Below, piece by piece: positions 53,128-62,026 of a stretch of 64,000 nucleotides of DNA. A model generated the notes under the pieces. It saw only the letters and a list, made by a program, of their open reading frames with translations. It ran no database searches and was not told the DNA's origin. The stretch is from Maricaulis sp048269565 (GTDB lineage: Bacteria > Pseudomonadota > Alphaproteobacteria > Caulobacterales > Maricaulaceae). Within the stretch, counting starts at the first letter, position 1; every line of letters starts with the position of its first letter. The position numbers and the translations under genes were made by a program. The stretch is from assembly GCF_048269565.1 (NCBI RefSeq), contig NZ_JBLXIK010000001.1, forward strand, positions 248,001 to 312,000, written 5' to 3'.

Positions 53128-53142
53128 TCAGAATCGTTCGCA
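53128..53142. promoter_or_regulatory. Fur-like box 2
   Basis: TCAGAATCGTTCGCA, a second 7-1-7 repeat with the same GAA-N-TTC core. It is 46 bases before the DUF6607 start. Together with box 1 it suggests shared iron control of both divergent genes. Confidence 0.5.
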
Positions 53143-53187
53143 ATAGGAGTCTGACGCATGATCCACTCCTGACCTGATGAGACGCCG

Positions 53188-54171
53188 ATGAAAATTCTCG
53201 CTCTTGCCCTCGCGGCCTTCGCCCTGACCGGGTGCGCCACGACAACCGATCTCGCCGCGAGCGCCGACCCGGTCCGCCAGACCATCGCCGCTGACAGTCA
53301 GGCTTTCGAGCGCGATCGCGCCGCGATCCTGGCGATGCAGGGCGATTATGCGGTGACGTTCGACTTCCGTGAAACCGTGCCGATCGCGGACGGCTATGAG
53401 CTGGCCGAACCGAAACTGACCCCGGCGCGCGAAGTCGTGATCGTGGTCGAGGATCGCGGTGACTTTATCATGCTGCAGCACCTGCTGCTCGCCGGCGATG
53501 GCACCGACCCGTTCATCGTCAAGCATTGGCGCCAGGACTGGCAATACGAGCCGGCACGCCTGCTCGCCTTCCAGGGCCATGATGACTGGAGCGTCGAGGG
53601 TGTCAGCGCCGCCGAACGCACCGGCGCCTGGTCACAGACGGTCTACCAGGTTGATGACAGCCCGCGTTATGCTGCGGTTGGAAGCTGGGTTCACACGGCG
53701 GACGCCTCGACCTGGGAACCGCCGGTCTCGCTGCGTCCGCTGCCACGCCGCGACGATACCACCCGCACCGATTACGACGCGATCGCCGCTGTCAACCGTC
53801 ACACGGTGACCGCCTGGGGCTGGACCCATGAGCAGGACAATTCAAAACTGGCGATCCGCGATGGCGAGACCCGCGAACTGGTGCGCGAGATCGGTGTGAA
53901 TACCTATCGCCGCACCGATCTTGAGGGCGCTCCGGCAGCGCTGGCCTATTGGGACGCGACCGAGGATTACTGGGCGCTGGTGCGCGAACGCTTCAACACG
54001 CTCGAGGCCAGTGCGCGCCGCTTCCACATCGAGGATGATGCCGAGGGCACACAGCTCTACGGCCCGGTGCTCGATGCCGGACAGCGCGTCCTGTTCGGGA
54101 TGGATGATGTCGCCGAAGCCTGGGCCGATGCGCAGACCTATCTCGACAGCCAGATCACGGTGCTTGAGTAA
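53188..54171 (+). CDS. DUF6607-family lipoprotein
   Basis: 327 residues. Lipoprotein signal with lipobox LTGC, Cys15. The body has FDFRETVPIADGYELAEPK, KHWRQDWQYEPARLLAFQG, TRTDYDAIAAVNRHTVTAWG, WTHEQDNSKL and YWDATEDYWALVRE, matching the DUF6607 group as I recall it, which often accompanies TonB-dependent haem-type receptors. Role unknown; a part in receptor-linked haem or iron handling is inferred. It shares the Fur-like control region with the receptor. Confidence 0.8.
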   Translation: MKILALALAAFALTGCATTTDLAASADPVRQTIAADSQAFERDRAAILAMQGDYAVTFDFRETVPIADGYELAEPKLTPAREVVIVVEDRGDFIMLQHLLLAGDGTDPFIVKHWRQDWQYEPARLLAFQGHDDWSVEGVSAAERTGAWSQTVYQVDDSPRYAAVGSWVHTADASTWEPPVSLRPLPRRDDTTRTDYDAIAAVNRHTVTAWGWTHEQDNSKLAIRDGETRELVREIGVNTYRRTDLEGAPAALAYWDATEDYWALVRERFNTLEASARRFHIEDDAEGTQLYGPVLDAGQRVLFGMDDVAEAWADAQTYLDSQITVLE

Positions 54172-54221
54172 GTCGTGCTCGAATAACCAGGCCCTACGGA
54201 TCCGGCCGGCGCCAGCGCACG

Positions 54222-54545
54222 CTAGCGCTGGCCGATCCGGCGCTTGGAAAAGAAGATGGCGCCGATCGCCACGAAATAGATCGCCAGCCGCAGCAACACC
54301 ACAACACCGCCGCGCTCATCAAGACGCGAAAAGGCGAAATCAAAGGCGAAATTGGGTGGAATGCCGATCGCCCAGCGATAGAAGAAGGGCGCCACCGCAT
54401 CGACAATGAACATGATGGCGGCGGCGGCAGGCCATTGCGGCCATTTGCGCATGATCAATGCCGCGACCAGCGACAGCACGATGATCAGCCACCAATCATA
54501 GCCGGTAAAGCCGCTGACGAGGCGGTCGTAAAATGAATCATACAT
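54222..54545 (-). CDS. Small multi-pass membrane protein
   Basis: 107 residues with three hydrophobic helices: WWLIIVLSLVAALIM, WPAAAAIMFIVDAVAPFFY and VVVLLRLAIYFVAIGAIFF. No family recognised. It lies downstream of the FlhG-like gene by 37 bases on the same strand. An imperfect palindrome overlaps its 3' end (54211-54232), facing the DUF6607 stop. Confidence 0.65.
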   Translation of the reverse strand: MYDSFYDRLVSGFTGYDWWLIIVLSLVAALIMRKWPQWPAAAAIMFIVDAVAPFFYRWAIGIPPNFAFDFAFSRLDERGGVVVLLRLAIYFVAIGAIFFSKRRIGQR

Positions 54546-54582
54546 GGCGTCTCAGCTCCCCCCGATTGCCAGATTGTGCAGT

Positions 54583-55383
54583 CTACGCGGCTTCGCGCCC
54601 GCGCGCGAGGATTCCCGCGAGCGCCTGGTAATCCTTGGCCGCATCGCAATCGGGCGCCCGCACGGCAACACAGGTCTGGGTACGGATTGCGGCGGGGACG
54701 GTCGCATCGCGCCGCACGATCCCGGCCAGCACCGGCGTGAAGCTGAGGAAGGATTCGCAGGTCTTGCGGAAGGCCCCGAAGGCCTCGCGGGCGGCGTTCG
54801 CATTCGGTGCGTTATTGACCACGACCAGCGGTGAGGCGCCTTCATCATGGAGGCGCAGTGTCTTCACGAAGGCGTAGGCGTCGGTAAGCGAGGTCGGCTC
54901 GTCATTGATGACGATCAGCACGTCATCGGCCGTCAGAGCCAGGCGGACCGTGGCGCGGTCGGCACCGGCGGCGAGGTCGAGAATGGCGCGGTCATAGGAC
55001 AGCGCCAGCGCCGCGACGCCGGTGGCCAGCTTGGTCAGGCCGGGGCCCGATAGATTGGCCAGCGTGCCCGAGCCGGACCGGCCGGAAATGACATCAAACC
55101 CGCCGCGCTCCGCCGCGCCGCCAATGGCCGGGCAGACCGCGGACTCCAGTGAGGTCTTGCCGCTGAGCACATTGACGATGTCCGCGCGTGGTTGCAGCCC
55201 GAGCTGAACGTCGATATTGGCCATGCCGAGATCGCCATCCATCAGCAGGACGCGCTCATCCATCAGCGACAGCGCGCGCGCCATACCGATCGACAGGGCC
55301 GTCTTGCCGACGCCGCCCTTGCCGGACGCGATAGCGAGGACGCGCCCGGCGGCGCGATTATCGGGAGCCGAGGCGAGTTTCAT
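54583..55383 (-). CDS. FlhG/MinD-like ATPase
   Basis: 266 residues from ATG 55383. Deviant Walker A SGKGGVGKTALSIGMARAL (residues 20-38), VLLMDGDLGMANIDVQLGL, and NDEPTSLTDAYAFVKTLR are the ParA/MinD signatures as in FlhG (FleN/YlxH), which with FlhF sets flagellar number and place. Overall sequence deviates after residue 100. Last gene of the flagellar operon, right after flhF. I call it FlhG-like from position and motifs. Confidence 0.85.
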   Translation of the reverse strand: MKLASAPDNRAAGRVLAIASGKGGVGKTALSIGMARALSLMDERVLLMDGDLGMANIDVQLGLQPRADIVNVLSGKTSLESAVCPAIGGAAERGGFDVISGRSGSGTLANLSGPGLTKLATGVAALALSYDRAILDLAAGADRATVRLALTADDVLIVINDEPTSLTDAYAFVKTLRLHDEGASPLVVVNNAPNANAAREAFGAFRKTCESFLSFTPVLAGIVRRDATVPAAIRTQTCVAVRAPDCDAAKDYQALAGILARGREAA

Positions 55384-55385
55384 GA

Positions 55386-56378
55386 TCAATCGGATTCCTC
55401 ATAGGGGTGAGCACGGTTTTCGATCAGCGCCCGGGCCAGCCGCAAAGGCGTTGCCGGGGCCAGGCCGCCGCCGATAAACGGGGTGGAGGATATCTGCGCG
55501 AAGGCGAGGCCGGTCTCGCCGACGCCCAGCAGGGCGCCGAGCCGGCGGGCGCAGTCGAGCTTGACGGGAATGCAGCGGCTCGCCCCGATCGAGGCGAACA
55601 GGGAGGCGGCATCCTCGGCATCTTCCGGCGTCAGGCCGGCATCGAAGACATAGACGATTTCCGCATCGCTGGAATCGGCGAAGGCGAGGGTCATGTCGAG
55701 ATCGTCGAGCTCGAACGGATTGACCGCCGGACTGTCGATCAGCGCCGGCCCGTCGAATTCACGCATGGCGTCGGCCAGCTCGCGCGGATCGTCGACGGCC
55801 ATGAAATGGGCGCCCATCTTCTGCGCCAGGGCGTGCAGGCGCGCATCCGCTCCGGCGCGCTCGCCATCGCAGGAAATCAGCGTCGGGACCGATCCGGCCG
55901 AGATCGAGCGCGCTGCGGTCTTGGCCAGGGCCGAGGTCTTGCCGACGCCCGGCGTGCCGGCAAACAGCACGGCGTGTTCGGGAATGGCGGGCAGGGGCTG
56001 GAAGGCGTAGCGCGCCTCGATGGCGTGGGCGAGGCGACCGACGGCATGGCCATCGGCGAAATCCTGGGCCGCCTTGATCAGCGACTGGGCCGCGACACCG
56101 GGCGCGCGATGAAAGCCGAGAGCACGAATGACCTGGTCGAGATGTTCGTCTTCGCGGTCGCCGCGGGCGATCTCCGCCGCATCATTGAGGCGCTGGGTCC
56201 GCTCGCGCACCGGCTCGACGGGGTCGGGATGATAGGCCATCTCGCTCGCCGCCCTGACCTGGACGCCGCCATCGGGACCGTCCGAGGTGGCAATGATCAC
56301 GGCTTCCGCCCCCATTTCCCGGCGCACATCCGCCATGGCCTGGGTCAGGGTCTGGGCTGCAAAGGTTTTCAAACGCAT
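55386..56378 (-). CDS. flhF: FlhF-like SRP-type GTPase, divergent
   Basis: 330 residues. N-terminal part MRLKTFAAQTLTQAMADVRRE with GAEAVIIAT is FlhF-like. The NG domain has P-loop FAGTPGVGKTSALAKTAA (residues 139-156). The G3 DTAG becomes IDSPAVNPF and the G4 TKxD becomes VKLDCARRLG, so GTP binding may be altered. FlhF normally locates the flagellum at the pole with FlhG. Sits between flhA and the flhG-like gene. Confidence 0.85.
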   Translation of the reverse strand: MRLKTFAAQTLTQAMADVRREMGAEAVIIATSDGPDGGVQVRAASEMAYHPDPVEPVRERTQRLNDAAEIARGDREDEHLDQVIRALGFHRAPGVAAQSLIKAAQDFADGHAVGRLAHAIEARYAFQPLPAIPEHAVLFAGTPGVGKTSALAKTAARSISAGSVPTLISCDGERAGADARLHALAQKMGAHFMAVDDPRELADAMREFDGPALIDSPAVNPFELDDLDMTLAFADSSDAEIVYVFDAGLTPEDAEDAASLFASIGASRCIPVKLDCARRLGALLGVGETGLAFAQISSTPFIGGGLAPATPLRLARALIENRAHPYEESD

Positions 56379-56410
56379 CGAGGATCACTACCGGGTCAGT
56401 TGTTGGTCGG

Positions 56411-58537
56411 TCAGCCGACATGCCCCAAGGTCTTCAGGCGTGCGCTCGGGTGGATCTCGTTCTGCGACATTACCACCGTTTGCGGGCGGAAACGCTCCAC
56501 CAGCGAACGCACATACGGACGAATCACGGGGCTCGTCAGCAGTACAGGTACATGACCCTGTGCCGATGCGGTTTCAAAAGAGTTTCTAACTGCAGCCACA
56601 AACTCATGAAGTTTCGACGGCGCCAGCGCCAGCTGTTTGCGCTCGCCTTCGCCGATCAGGGCTTCCAGGAAGGCCTGTTCCCATTGCGGGGTAAGGGCGA
56701 GCACCGGCAGATTGCCGTTCGGCGCCCTGTTACTGTGACAGATCTGGCGCGCCAGCCGGCTGCGGACGTGTTCAACAATCGGCTCGATACGGTTGGTCGA
56801 GGCGCTGGCTTCGGCGATGCCCTCGACAATCGTCGCCAGATCGCGAATCGAGACGCGCTCGCGAATCAGGGATTGCAGCACGCGCTGGATCCCGGCGCGG
56901 CTGATCTGCGACGGCGCGATGTCCTCGACCAGCTTGCGGTGTTCCTTGGACAGTTTTTCGATCAGCTTCTCGACTTCGGCATAGGAGAGGAGGTCCGACA
57001 TGTTGTCGCGCAGCAGCTCGGTCAGATGCGTAACCAGGACAGCGGCGGGCTCGACAATCGTATAGCCGCGGAAGGAGGCTTCCTCGCGCAAATTCTCGTC
57101 GATCCAGGTCGCGGGCAGGCCGAAGGCCGGTTCTTTGACATGATCGCCGGGCAGTTCGATCTGCATGCCGGCCGGATCCATGACCAGCAGCTTGTGGAGC
57201 TGCAACAGGCCGCGGCCGGCTTCGAGTTCCTTGATCCGGATCGCGTATTCCATATTGCCCAGCTGCATGTTGTCGACGATGCGCACGGCGGGCGTGATGA
57301 AGCCCATCTCCTCGGCCAGCGAGCGGCGCAGCGCCTTGATCTGGTCGGTCAGCTTGCGGCCATCGACATCATTGATCAGCGGCAGCAGACCATAGCCGAG
57401 CTCGATCTTGAGCTCATCCATCGCCAGGCTGTCCTCGATCGGGGCTTCACCGCCCTTGGGCGCCTGGGCCTGGACCTCGGCCGCGGTCTCCGCCTCTTTC
57501 TCTGCCGCCTTGCGTTCGACAATGTCGCGGTTGAACCAGGCCAGCGCACCGGTTCCCAGTCCCATCAGGGCGAAGGGAATGAAGGGCATGCCGGGCAGGA
57601 CGCCGACGATGAAGGTGACGGCGGACACCAGGCCGAGACCGGCCGGATTGGCGACCATCTGGCCGAACAGGGCCTTGTCGGCCTGGCCATCGACACCGGC
57701 CTTGGAGACCAGCAGACCGGCGGCGACCGAGATGATCAGGGCCGGGATTTGCGAGACGAGGCCATCGCCGATCGTCAGGCCGGAATAGGTGCCGGCCGCT
57801 TCGGCAAACGGCATGCCCGACTGCACGACGCCGATAATGATGCCGCCGATCAGATTGATGCCGGTAATCATCAGCCCGGCCATCGCGTCGCCGCGGACGA
57901 ATTTCGAGGCACCGTCCATGGCGCCGAAGAAATTGCTTTCGCCTTCAAGGTCCTTGCGGCGCTGGCGGGCCTCGTTCTCGGTGATCAGTCCGGAAGACAG
58001 GTCGGCATCGATCGCCATTTGCTTGCCGGGCATGGCGTCGAGGGTGAAGCGCGCCGCGACTTCGGCGATCCGGCCGGAACCCTTGGTGATAACGACGAAA
58101 TTCACGATCACCAGGATGGCGAACACGATGACGCCGATCACGACATTGCCCTGCATCACGAAGGCGCCGAAGGCCTGGATGACCTCGCCGGCGGCGTCGG
58201 TGCCTTCCGCGCCCTTCGACAGGATCAGCCGGGTCGAGGCGATGTTCAGGCCCAGCCGCAGCAGGGTCGTGATCAGCAGCACCGCCGGGAAGGCGGAGAA
58301 TTCAAGCGGCCGCTTGATGAAAAGCGCGGTCATCAGCACCAGCACCGCGATCGAGATCGAGATCGCCAGCGCCAGGTCGAGCAGAATGCTCGGCATCGGC
58401 AGGATCAGCATCACCAGGATGCCGAGAATGCCGACGGCCAGGGCGACATCGCCCTTGAGCACACGGTTCAGGAAGGCCTGTGGATTGAAGGCGCCGCTAT
58501 TGGCGCTCAGCGAGCCGGAGGCTGATGTGTCGACCAA
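56411..58537 (-). CDS. flhA: Flagellar export gate protein FlhA
   Basis: 708 residues. Eight N-terminal transmembrane helices (LAVGILGILVMLILPMPSIL and onward), the conserved FHIPEP-type loop KGSGRIAEVAARFTLDAMPGKQMAID, and a cytoplasmic domain with YTIVEPAAVLVTHLTELLR. It forms the nonameric ring of the flagellar type III export gate. Located between flhF and flbD. Confidence 0.96.
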   Translation of the reverse strand: MVDTSASGSLSANSGAFNPQAFLNRVLKGDVALAVGILGILVMLILPMPSILLDLALAISISIAVLVLMTALFIKRPLEFSAFPAVLLITTLLRLGLNIASTRLILSKGAEGTDAAGEVIQAFGAFVMQGNVVIGVIVFAILVIVNFVVITKGSGRIAEVAARFTLDAMPGKQMAIDADLSSGLITENEARQRRKDLEGESNFFGAMDGASKFVRGDAMAGLMITGINLIGGIIIGVVQSGMPFAEAAGTYSGLTIGDGLVSQIPALIISVAAGLLVSKAGVDGQADKALFGQMVANPAGLGLVSAVTFIVGVLPGMPFIPFALMGLGTGALAWFNRDIVERKAAEKEAETAAEVQAQAPKGGEAPIEDSLAMDELKIELGYGLLPLINDVDGRKLTDQIKALRRSLAEEMGFITPAVRIVDNMQLGNMEYAIRIKELEAGRGLLQLHKLLVMDPAGMQIELPGDHVKEPAFGLPATWIDENLREEASFRGYTIVEPAAVLVTHLTELLRDNMSDLLSYAEVEKLIEKLSKEHRKLVEDIAPSQISRAGIQRVLQSLIRERVSIRDLATIVEGIAEASASTNRIEPIVEHVRSRLARQICHSNRAPNGNLPVLALTPQWEQAFLEALIGEGERKQLALAPSKLHEFVAAVRNSFETASAQGHVPVLLTSPVIRPYVRSLVERFRPQTVVMSQNEIHPSARLKTLGHVG

Positions 58538-58548
58538 GACTTATCCAA

Positions 58549-59919
58549 TCACGCGGCAGAGACGCCCATGGCGCTCTGGTTGGGCTGGGGAACATTGACG
58601 CCCTGCTCGGTATAGAGTTTGAGCTTGTTGCGCAGGGTCCGGATCGAGATGCCGAGGATATTGGCGGCATGGGTCCGGTTGCCGAGGCAATGGTCGAGCG
58701 TGTCGAGGATCAGATCCTGTTCCACTTCCGCCACCGTCATGCCGACCATGACGCGCTGGGCGGCATTGGCGGCATCGGAGGCCTGGCGCACGGCGGTATT
58801 GCCGGCGCCGGAAAAGACCGAGCCGTCGGGCATGCGGATCGCGTCCGGCGTGATCTCGCGGCCATTGGCCAGCAGCACGGCGCGGTGCATCGCGTTTTCC
58901 AGTTCGCGCACATTGCCGGTCCATTCGCGGGCGACGAGATGCGCCTTGGCCGCTTCCGACAATGGCAGGGCCTCGACCTGGTTGGCGGCGGCATATTTGC
59001 GGATGAAGTGCTCGGACAGGGCGAGAATATCGGCCGGGCGCTCGCGCAGGGGCGGCAGCGCCAGATTGACGACATTGAGGCGGAACAGCAGATCCTCGCG
59101 GAATGTGCCCTCGGCGACGGCCTTGCGCAGGTCGCGGTTCGAGGTCGCCAGGATGCGGATATTGACCTTGACCGGCTTGGTGCCACCGACCCGGTCGATC
59201 TCGCGTTCCTGGATGGCGCGCAGCAGCTTGGCCTGCAGGCGCGTGTCCATTTCGGAGATTTCGTCGAGCAGGAGCGTGCCGCCATCGGCTTCCTCGAATT
59301 TACCGATCCGCCGGGCAACGGCGCCGGTGAAGGCTCCCTTTTCATGGCCGAACAGTTCGGATTCGAGCAGGTTTTCCGGGATCGCGGCGCAATTGACCGA
59401 GATGAAGGGAGCGGCGGCGCGTTTCGACTTGGCGTGGACATGGCGCGCCATGACCTCTTTACCCGAGCCGCTTTCGCCGGTGATCAGCACCGAAGCGTCG
59501 GAGCCGGCAATGCGATCCGCCAGGGTGATGACGGTCTGCATCGAGGGATCGCGGGCGATCATCGGGCGTTCGTCATCGGAAATGGCTTCGAGGATGGCGG
59601 CGATCAGCTCGGCGTCCGGTGGCAGCGGAATGAATTCCTTCGCCCCGGCCCGGATCGCGGCAGCGGCCGCTTCGGGGCGAACATTGACGCCGCAGACCAC
59701 GACCGGAACGATGATCCGCTCGGATTCATTGGCGGCGATCAGCGCCTGAACATCGAGCGAGAGATCGACCATGATCAGGTCGGCCCCGCGCCCGGCGCGC
59801 AGATGCGACGTCGCTTGCTGGATCGTATCGACCTGCGACACGGATGCGCCGCGGTCTATCGCGATTTTGGTGGCGGTGTGCAATTGCCCACCCAGGCTTC
59901 CGACGATCAGGACTCGCAT
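58549..59919 (-). CDS. flbD: Sigma-54 activator FlbD
   Basis: 456 residues. Degenerate receiver (residues 1-115): VLIVGSLGG replaces the acidic pair, although Asp52 (IMVDLSLD) remains. The AAA+ domain has Walker A TGESGSGKEV (148-156), GAFTGA at 195-200 for sigma-54 contact, and DGGTLLLDEISEM. A Fis-type HTH closes it (LGNRTHAANILGISIRTLR). In Caulobacter FlbD turns on late flagellar genes after assembly, with FliX, and represses fliF; position and architecture agree. Confidence 0.94.
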   Translation of the reverse strand: MRVLIVGSLGGQLHTATKIAIDRGASVSQVDTIQQATSHLRAGRGADLIMVDLSLDVQALIAANESERIIVPVVVCGVNVRPEAAAAAIRAGAKEFIPLPPDAELIAAILEAISDDERPMIARDPSMQTVITLADRIAGSDASVLITGESGSGKEVMARHVHAKSKRAAAPFISVNCAAIPENLLESELFGHEKGAFTGAVARRIGKFEEADGGTLLLDEISEMDTRLQAKLLRAIQEREIDRVGGTKPVKVNIRILATSNRDLRKAVAEGTFREDLLFRLNVVNLALPPLRERPADILALSEHFIRKYAAANQVEALPLSEAAKAHLVAREWTGNVRELENAMHRAVLLANGREITPDAIRMPDGSVFSGAGNTAVRQASDAANAAQRVMVGMTVAEVEQDLILDTLDHCLGNRTHAANILGISIRTLRNKLKLYTEQGVNVPQPNQSAMGVSAA

Positions 59920-59958
59920 GATGTCCGCTCCATTGTGTTCATTGTCTCAAGGCGCCGC

Positions 59959-60318
59959 TTACGCAGCGTCCCCGTCCTTGATGATTTCAGTCATGGTGAC
60001 GCCGAGACGGTCATCGACGACGACCACCTCCCCGCGCGCCACCAGGCGGTTATTGACGTAGATATCGATGGCCTCGCCGATCTTGCGGTCGAGTTCGACC
60101 ACCGATCCGGCGGTCAGCTTGAGCAGGGAGTTGACGTCAATCTGCGCCTTGCCCAGCACGGCTGAAATATTGACCGGAACATCAAACACCGGCGCCAGAT
60201 CGGCGGCGCTCTTGGCCGCCTCGTCGATCATGCCTTCGCCAGGCTTGGCGTTGTCCACCGGCACCGGGGTGGAGTCCTGGTCGAGCTCCGGCAGGTCGAA
60301 ATTCGTATTGTCAGCCAT
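59959..60318 (-). CDS. fliN: Flagellar motor switch protein FliN
   Basis: 119 residues. Surface-presentation (SpoA) domain: VFDVPVNISAVLGKAQIDVN, LLKLTAGSVVELDRKIGEAI, DIYVNNRLVARGEVVVVDD, RLGVTMTEI. Part of the C-ring with FliG and FliM. Small and complete. FliM is not in the window. Confidence 0.95.
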   Translation of the reverse strand: MADNTNFDLPELDQDSTPVPVDNAKPGEGMIDEAAKSAADLAPVFDVPVNISAVLGKAQIDVNSLLKLTAGSVVELDRKIGEAIDIYVNNRLVARGEVVVVDDRLGVTMTEIIKDGDAA

Positions 60319-60329
60319 GGTCAGCCTCC

Positions 60330-60998
60330 TTATGCCGCAGACGCGCCGACGGCGGGATCGGCCGTGGCGCGGGTTGCGGATTCGTCTTCGGATGCGGCGG
60401 CGAGCCAGCGCGCCACGACTTCGCCCAGCCGGGCGTCGATTTCATCGGCCGAGCGTTCGATCGCGCCCGTGCCCCATTCAAGGCGGACATCGGCACCGCT
60501 CATCTCGGCATGACCACGCACCCGGATCGCACCCTCGAAACCGAGATCGCGCGCCGTGCGTTCCAGCCGCTCCGCGAGCATTTCCACCAGTTCCGGCGCG
60601 CAACGCACCGACAGGCGGGGCTCGTCGCGCAGATCCTGGACGGCTTCGGCTGTGAGCTGCTCGATGGTCTCGAGCGGATAGGCGCTCAGTGCCTCGCCGG
60701 CAATCTTGCGAGCGGCGGCGAGTGCCAGCTGGGCGGCGCCGGCGCGCAACGAGGCCGACTCGGCGGCGAGCCGCGACAGGATGATCTGCATCTGGGCGCT
60801 GATCGCCTGCAGCGAGTCGGCACAGCGGCCCTCTTCGAGCTCGCGGCCTTCCTCGACGCCCCACATGCGCGCGGAATCGATATCATCCTGGGTGAAGAAG
60901 CGCTTATAGCTCTCCCCGTCACGCAGGATCTGGCCGTCGTGATCGAACTCGGTATCGAAATCGAATTTCGTCGGGCTCATGGTCTCGGCCATCCTCAA
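60330..60998 (-). CDS. fliH: Flagellar assembly protein FliH (FlbE)
   Basis: 222 residues, overlapping the fliG stop. Sequence is poorly conserved but it has an Ala-rich coiled coil (LALAAARKIAGEALSA) and C-terminal VRGHAEMSGADVRLEWGTGA, as in FliH/HrpE-type. In Caulobacter the same position is FlbE. FliH holds the FliI ATPase at the export gate. FliN lies downstream and fliG upstream. Confidence 0.85.
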   Translation of the reverse strand: MRMAETMSPTKFDFDTEFDHDGQILRDGESYKRFFTQDDIDSARMWGVEEGRELEEGRCADSLQAISAQMQIILSRLAAESASLRAGAAQLALAAARKIAGEALSAYPLETIEQLTAEAVQDLRDEPRLSVRCAPELVEMLAERLERTARDLGFEGAIRVRGHAEMSGADVRLEWGTGAIERSADEIDARLGEVVARWLAAASEDESATRATADPAVGASAA

Positions 60999-62026
60999 TA
61001 AATCAGTTCATCGTCGGCGCCGCCATCGGCGAGCAGGATCTCGCCCTTGGCGGCCAGGTCCTTGGCCATCGCGACAATGCCCTGCTGGGCGGTGTCGACA
61101 TCCTTCAGGCGGACGGGGCCGAGTGCGGCCATGTCCTCGCGCATGATCTTGGCGGCGCGCTCGGACATGTTGGAGAAGAAGAGGTCGCGCAGGCTGTCGG
61201 ACGCGCCCTTCATGGCCAGGCCCATCTGGTCCTTGTCGATGGCGCGCATCAGCGTCTGGATGCCGCCCGGATCGAGCTTGGACAGATCCTCGAACACGAA
61301 CATCAAGGACCGGATCTTCTCGGCGCTGTCGCGATTGCGCTCTTCCAGCGCGGCGAGGAAACGGTTCTCGGTCTGGCGGTCGAAATTGTTGAAGATGCTG
61401 GCCATCATCTCATGGCTGTCATGCTTGGAGGTGCGCGCCAGATTGGACATGAATTCATTGCGCAGCGTCTCCTCGATCTTGTCGAGAATCTCGCGCTGGA
61501 CCGGTTCCATCCGCAGCATGCGGGTGACGACTTCCAGGGCGAAATCCTCCGGCAGCGAGCCGAGCACGCGCGCGGCATGTTCGGCTTTTACCTTGGAGAG
61601 CACGACGGAGACGGTCTGCGGGTACTCATTCTTGAGATAATTGGCGAGCACCACCTCGTTCACATTGCCCAGCTTGTCCCACATGGTGCGTCCGGCCGGG
61701 CCGCGCAGCTCTTCCATGATGGTGTCGACCTTGTCGCCCGGCAGGAATGAGCCGAGCAGGCGCTGGGTCGCTTCGAACGAGCCCATCAGGGATCCGGTCG
61801 AGGACATCTGGCCGACGAAATCGACGATCAGTTTCTCGACGGCGGCGGCCGTGACCGTGCCGAGATTGGACATGGCCGAGGAAACCTCGCGGATTTCCTC
61901 CTCATCGAGATGGCTCCACAGGCCGTGATCCTCTTCGCCCAGGGCGAGCAGGATCACGGCAGCCTTTTCCGGGCCGCTCATCTTGGTGGGGTCTTCTATG
62001 GCTCTGGTGCGATCAATGGCCATCAT
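60995..62026 (-). CDS. fliG: Flagellar motor switch protein FliG
   Basis: 343 residues from ATG 62026, overlapping the fliF TGA. Visible are MSGPEKAAVILLALGEE, EEIREVSSAMSNLGTVTAA, the middle EHAARVLGSLPEDFALEVV and the C-terminal torque domain with LMFVFEDLSKLDPGGIQTLM and SLRDLFFSNMSERAAKIMRED (MSxRAA). Rotor protein connecting FliF to stators. ATG at 62023 is also possible. Confidence 0.96.
   Translation of the reverse strand: MMAIDRTRAIEDPTKMSGPEKAAVILLALGEEDHGLWSHLDEEEIREVSSAMSNLGTVTAAAVEKLIVDFVGQMSSTGSLMGSFEATQRLLGSFLPGDKVDTIMEELRGPAGRTMWDKLGNVNEVVLANYLKNEYPQTVSVVLSKVKAEHAARVLGSLPEDFALEVVTRMLRMEPVQREILDKIEETLRNEFMSNLARTSKHDSHEMMASIFNNFDRQTENRFLAALEERNRDSAEKIRSLMFVFEDLSKLDPGGIQTLMRAIDKDQMGLAMKGASDSLRDLFFSNMSERAAKIMREDMAALGPVRLKDVDTAQQGIVAMAKDLAAKGEILLADGGADDELIY

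Noticed and set aside
56420..58525. 701-codon plus-strand open frame
   Set aside because: Antisense to flhA; His/Gln/Arg-rich composition typical of a shadow frame.
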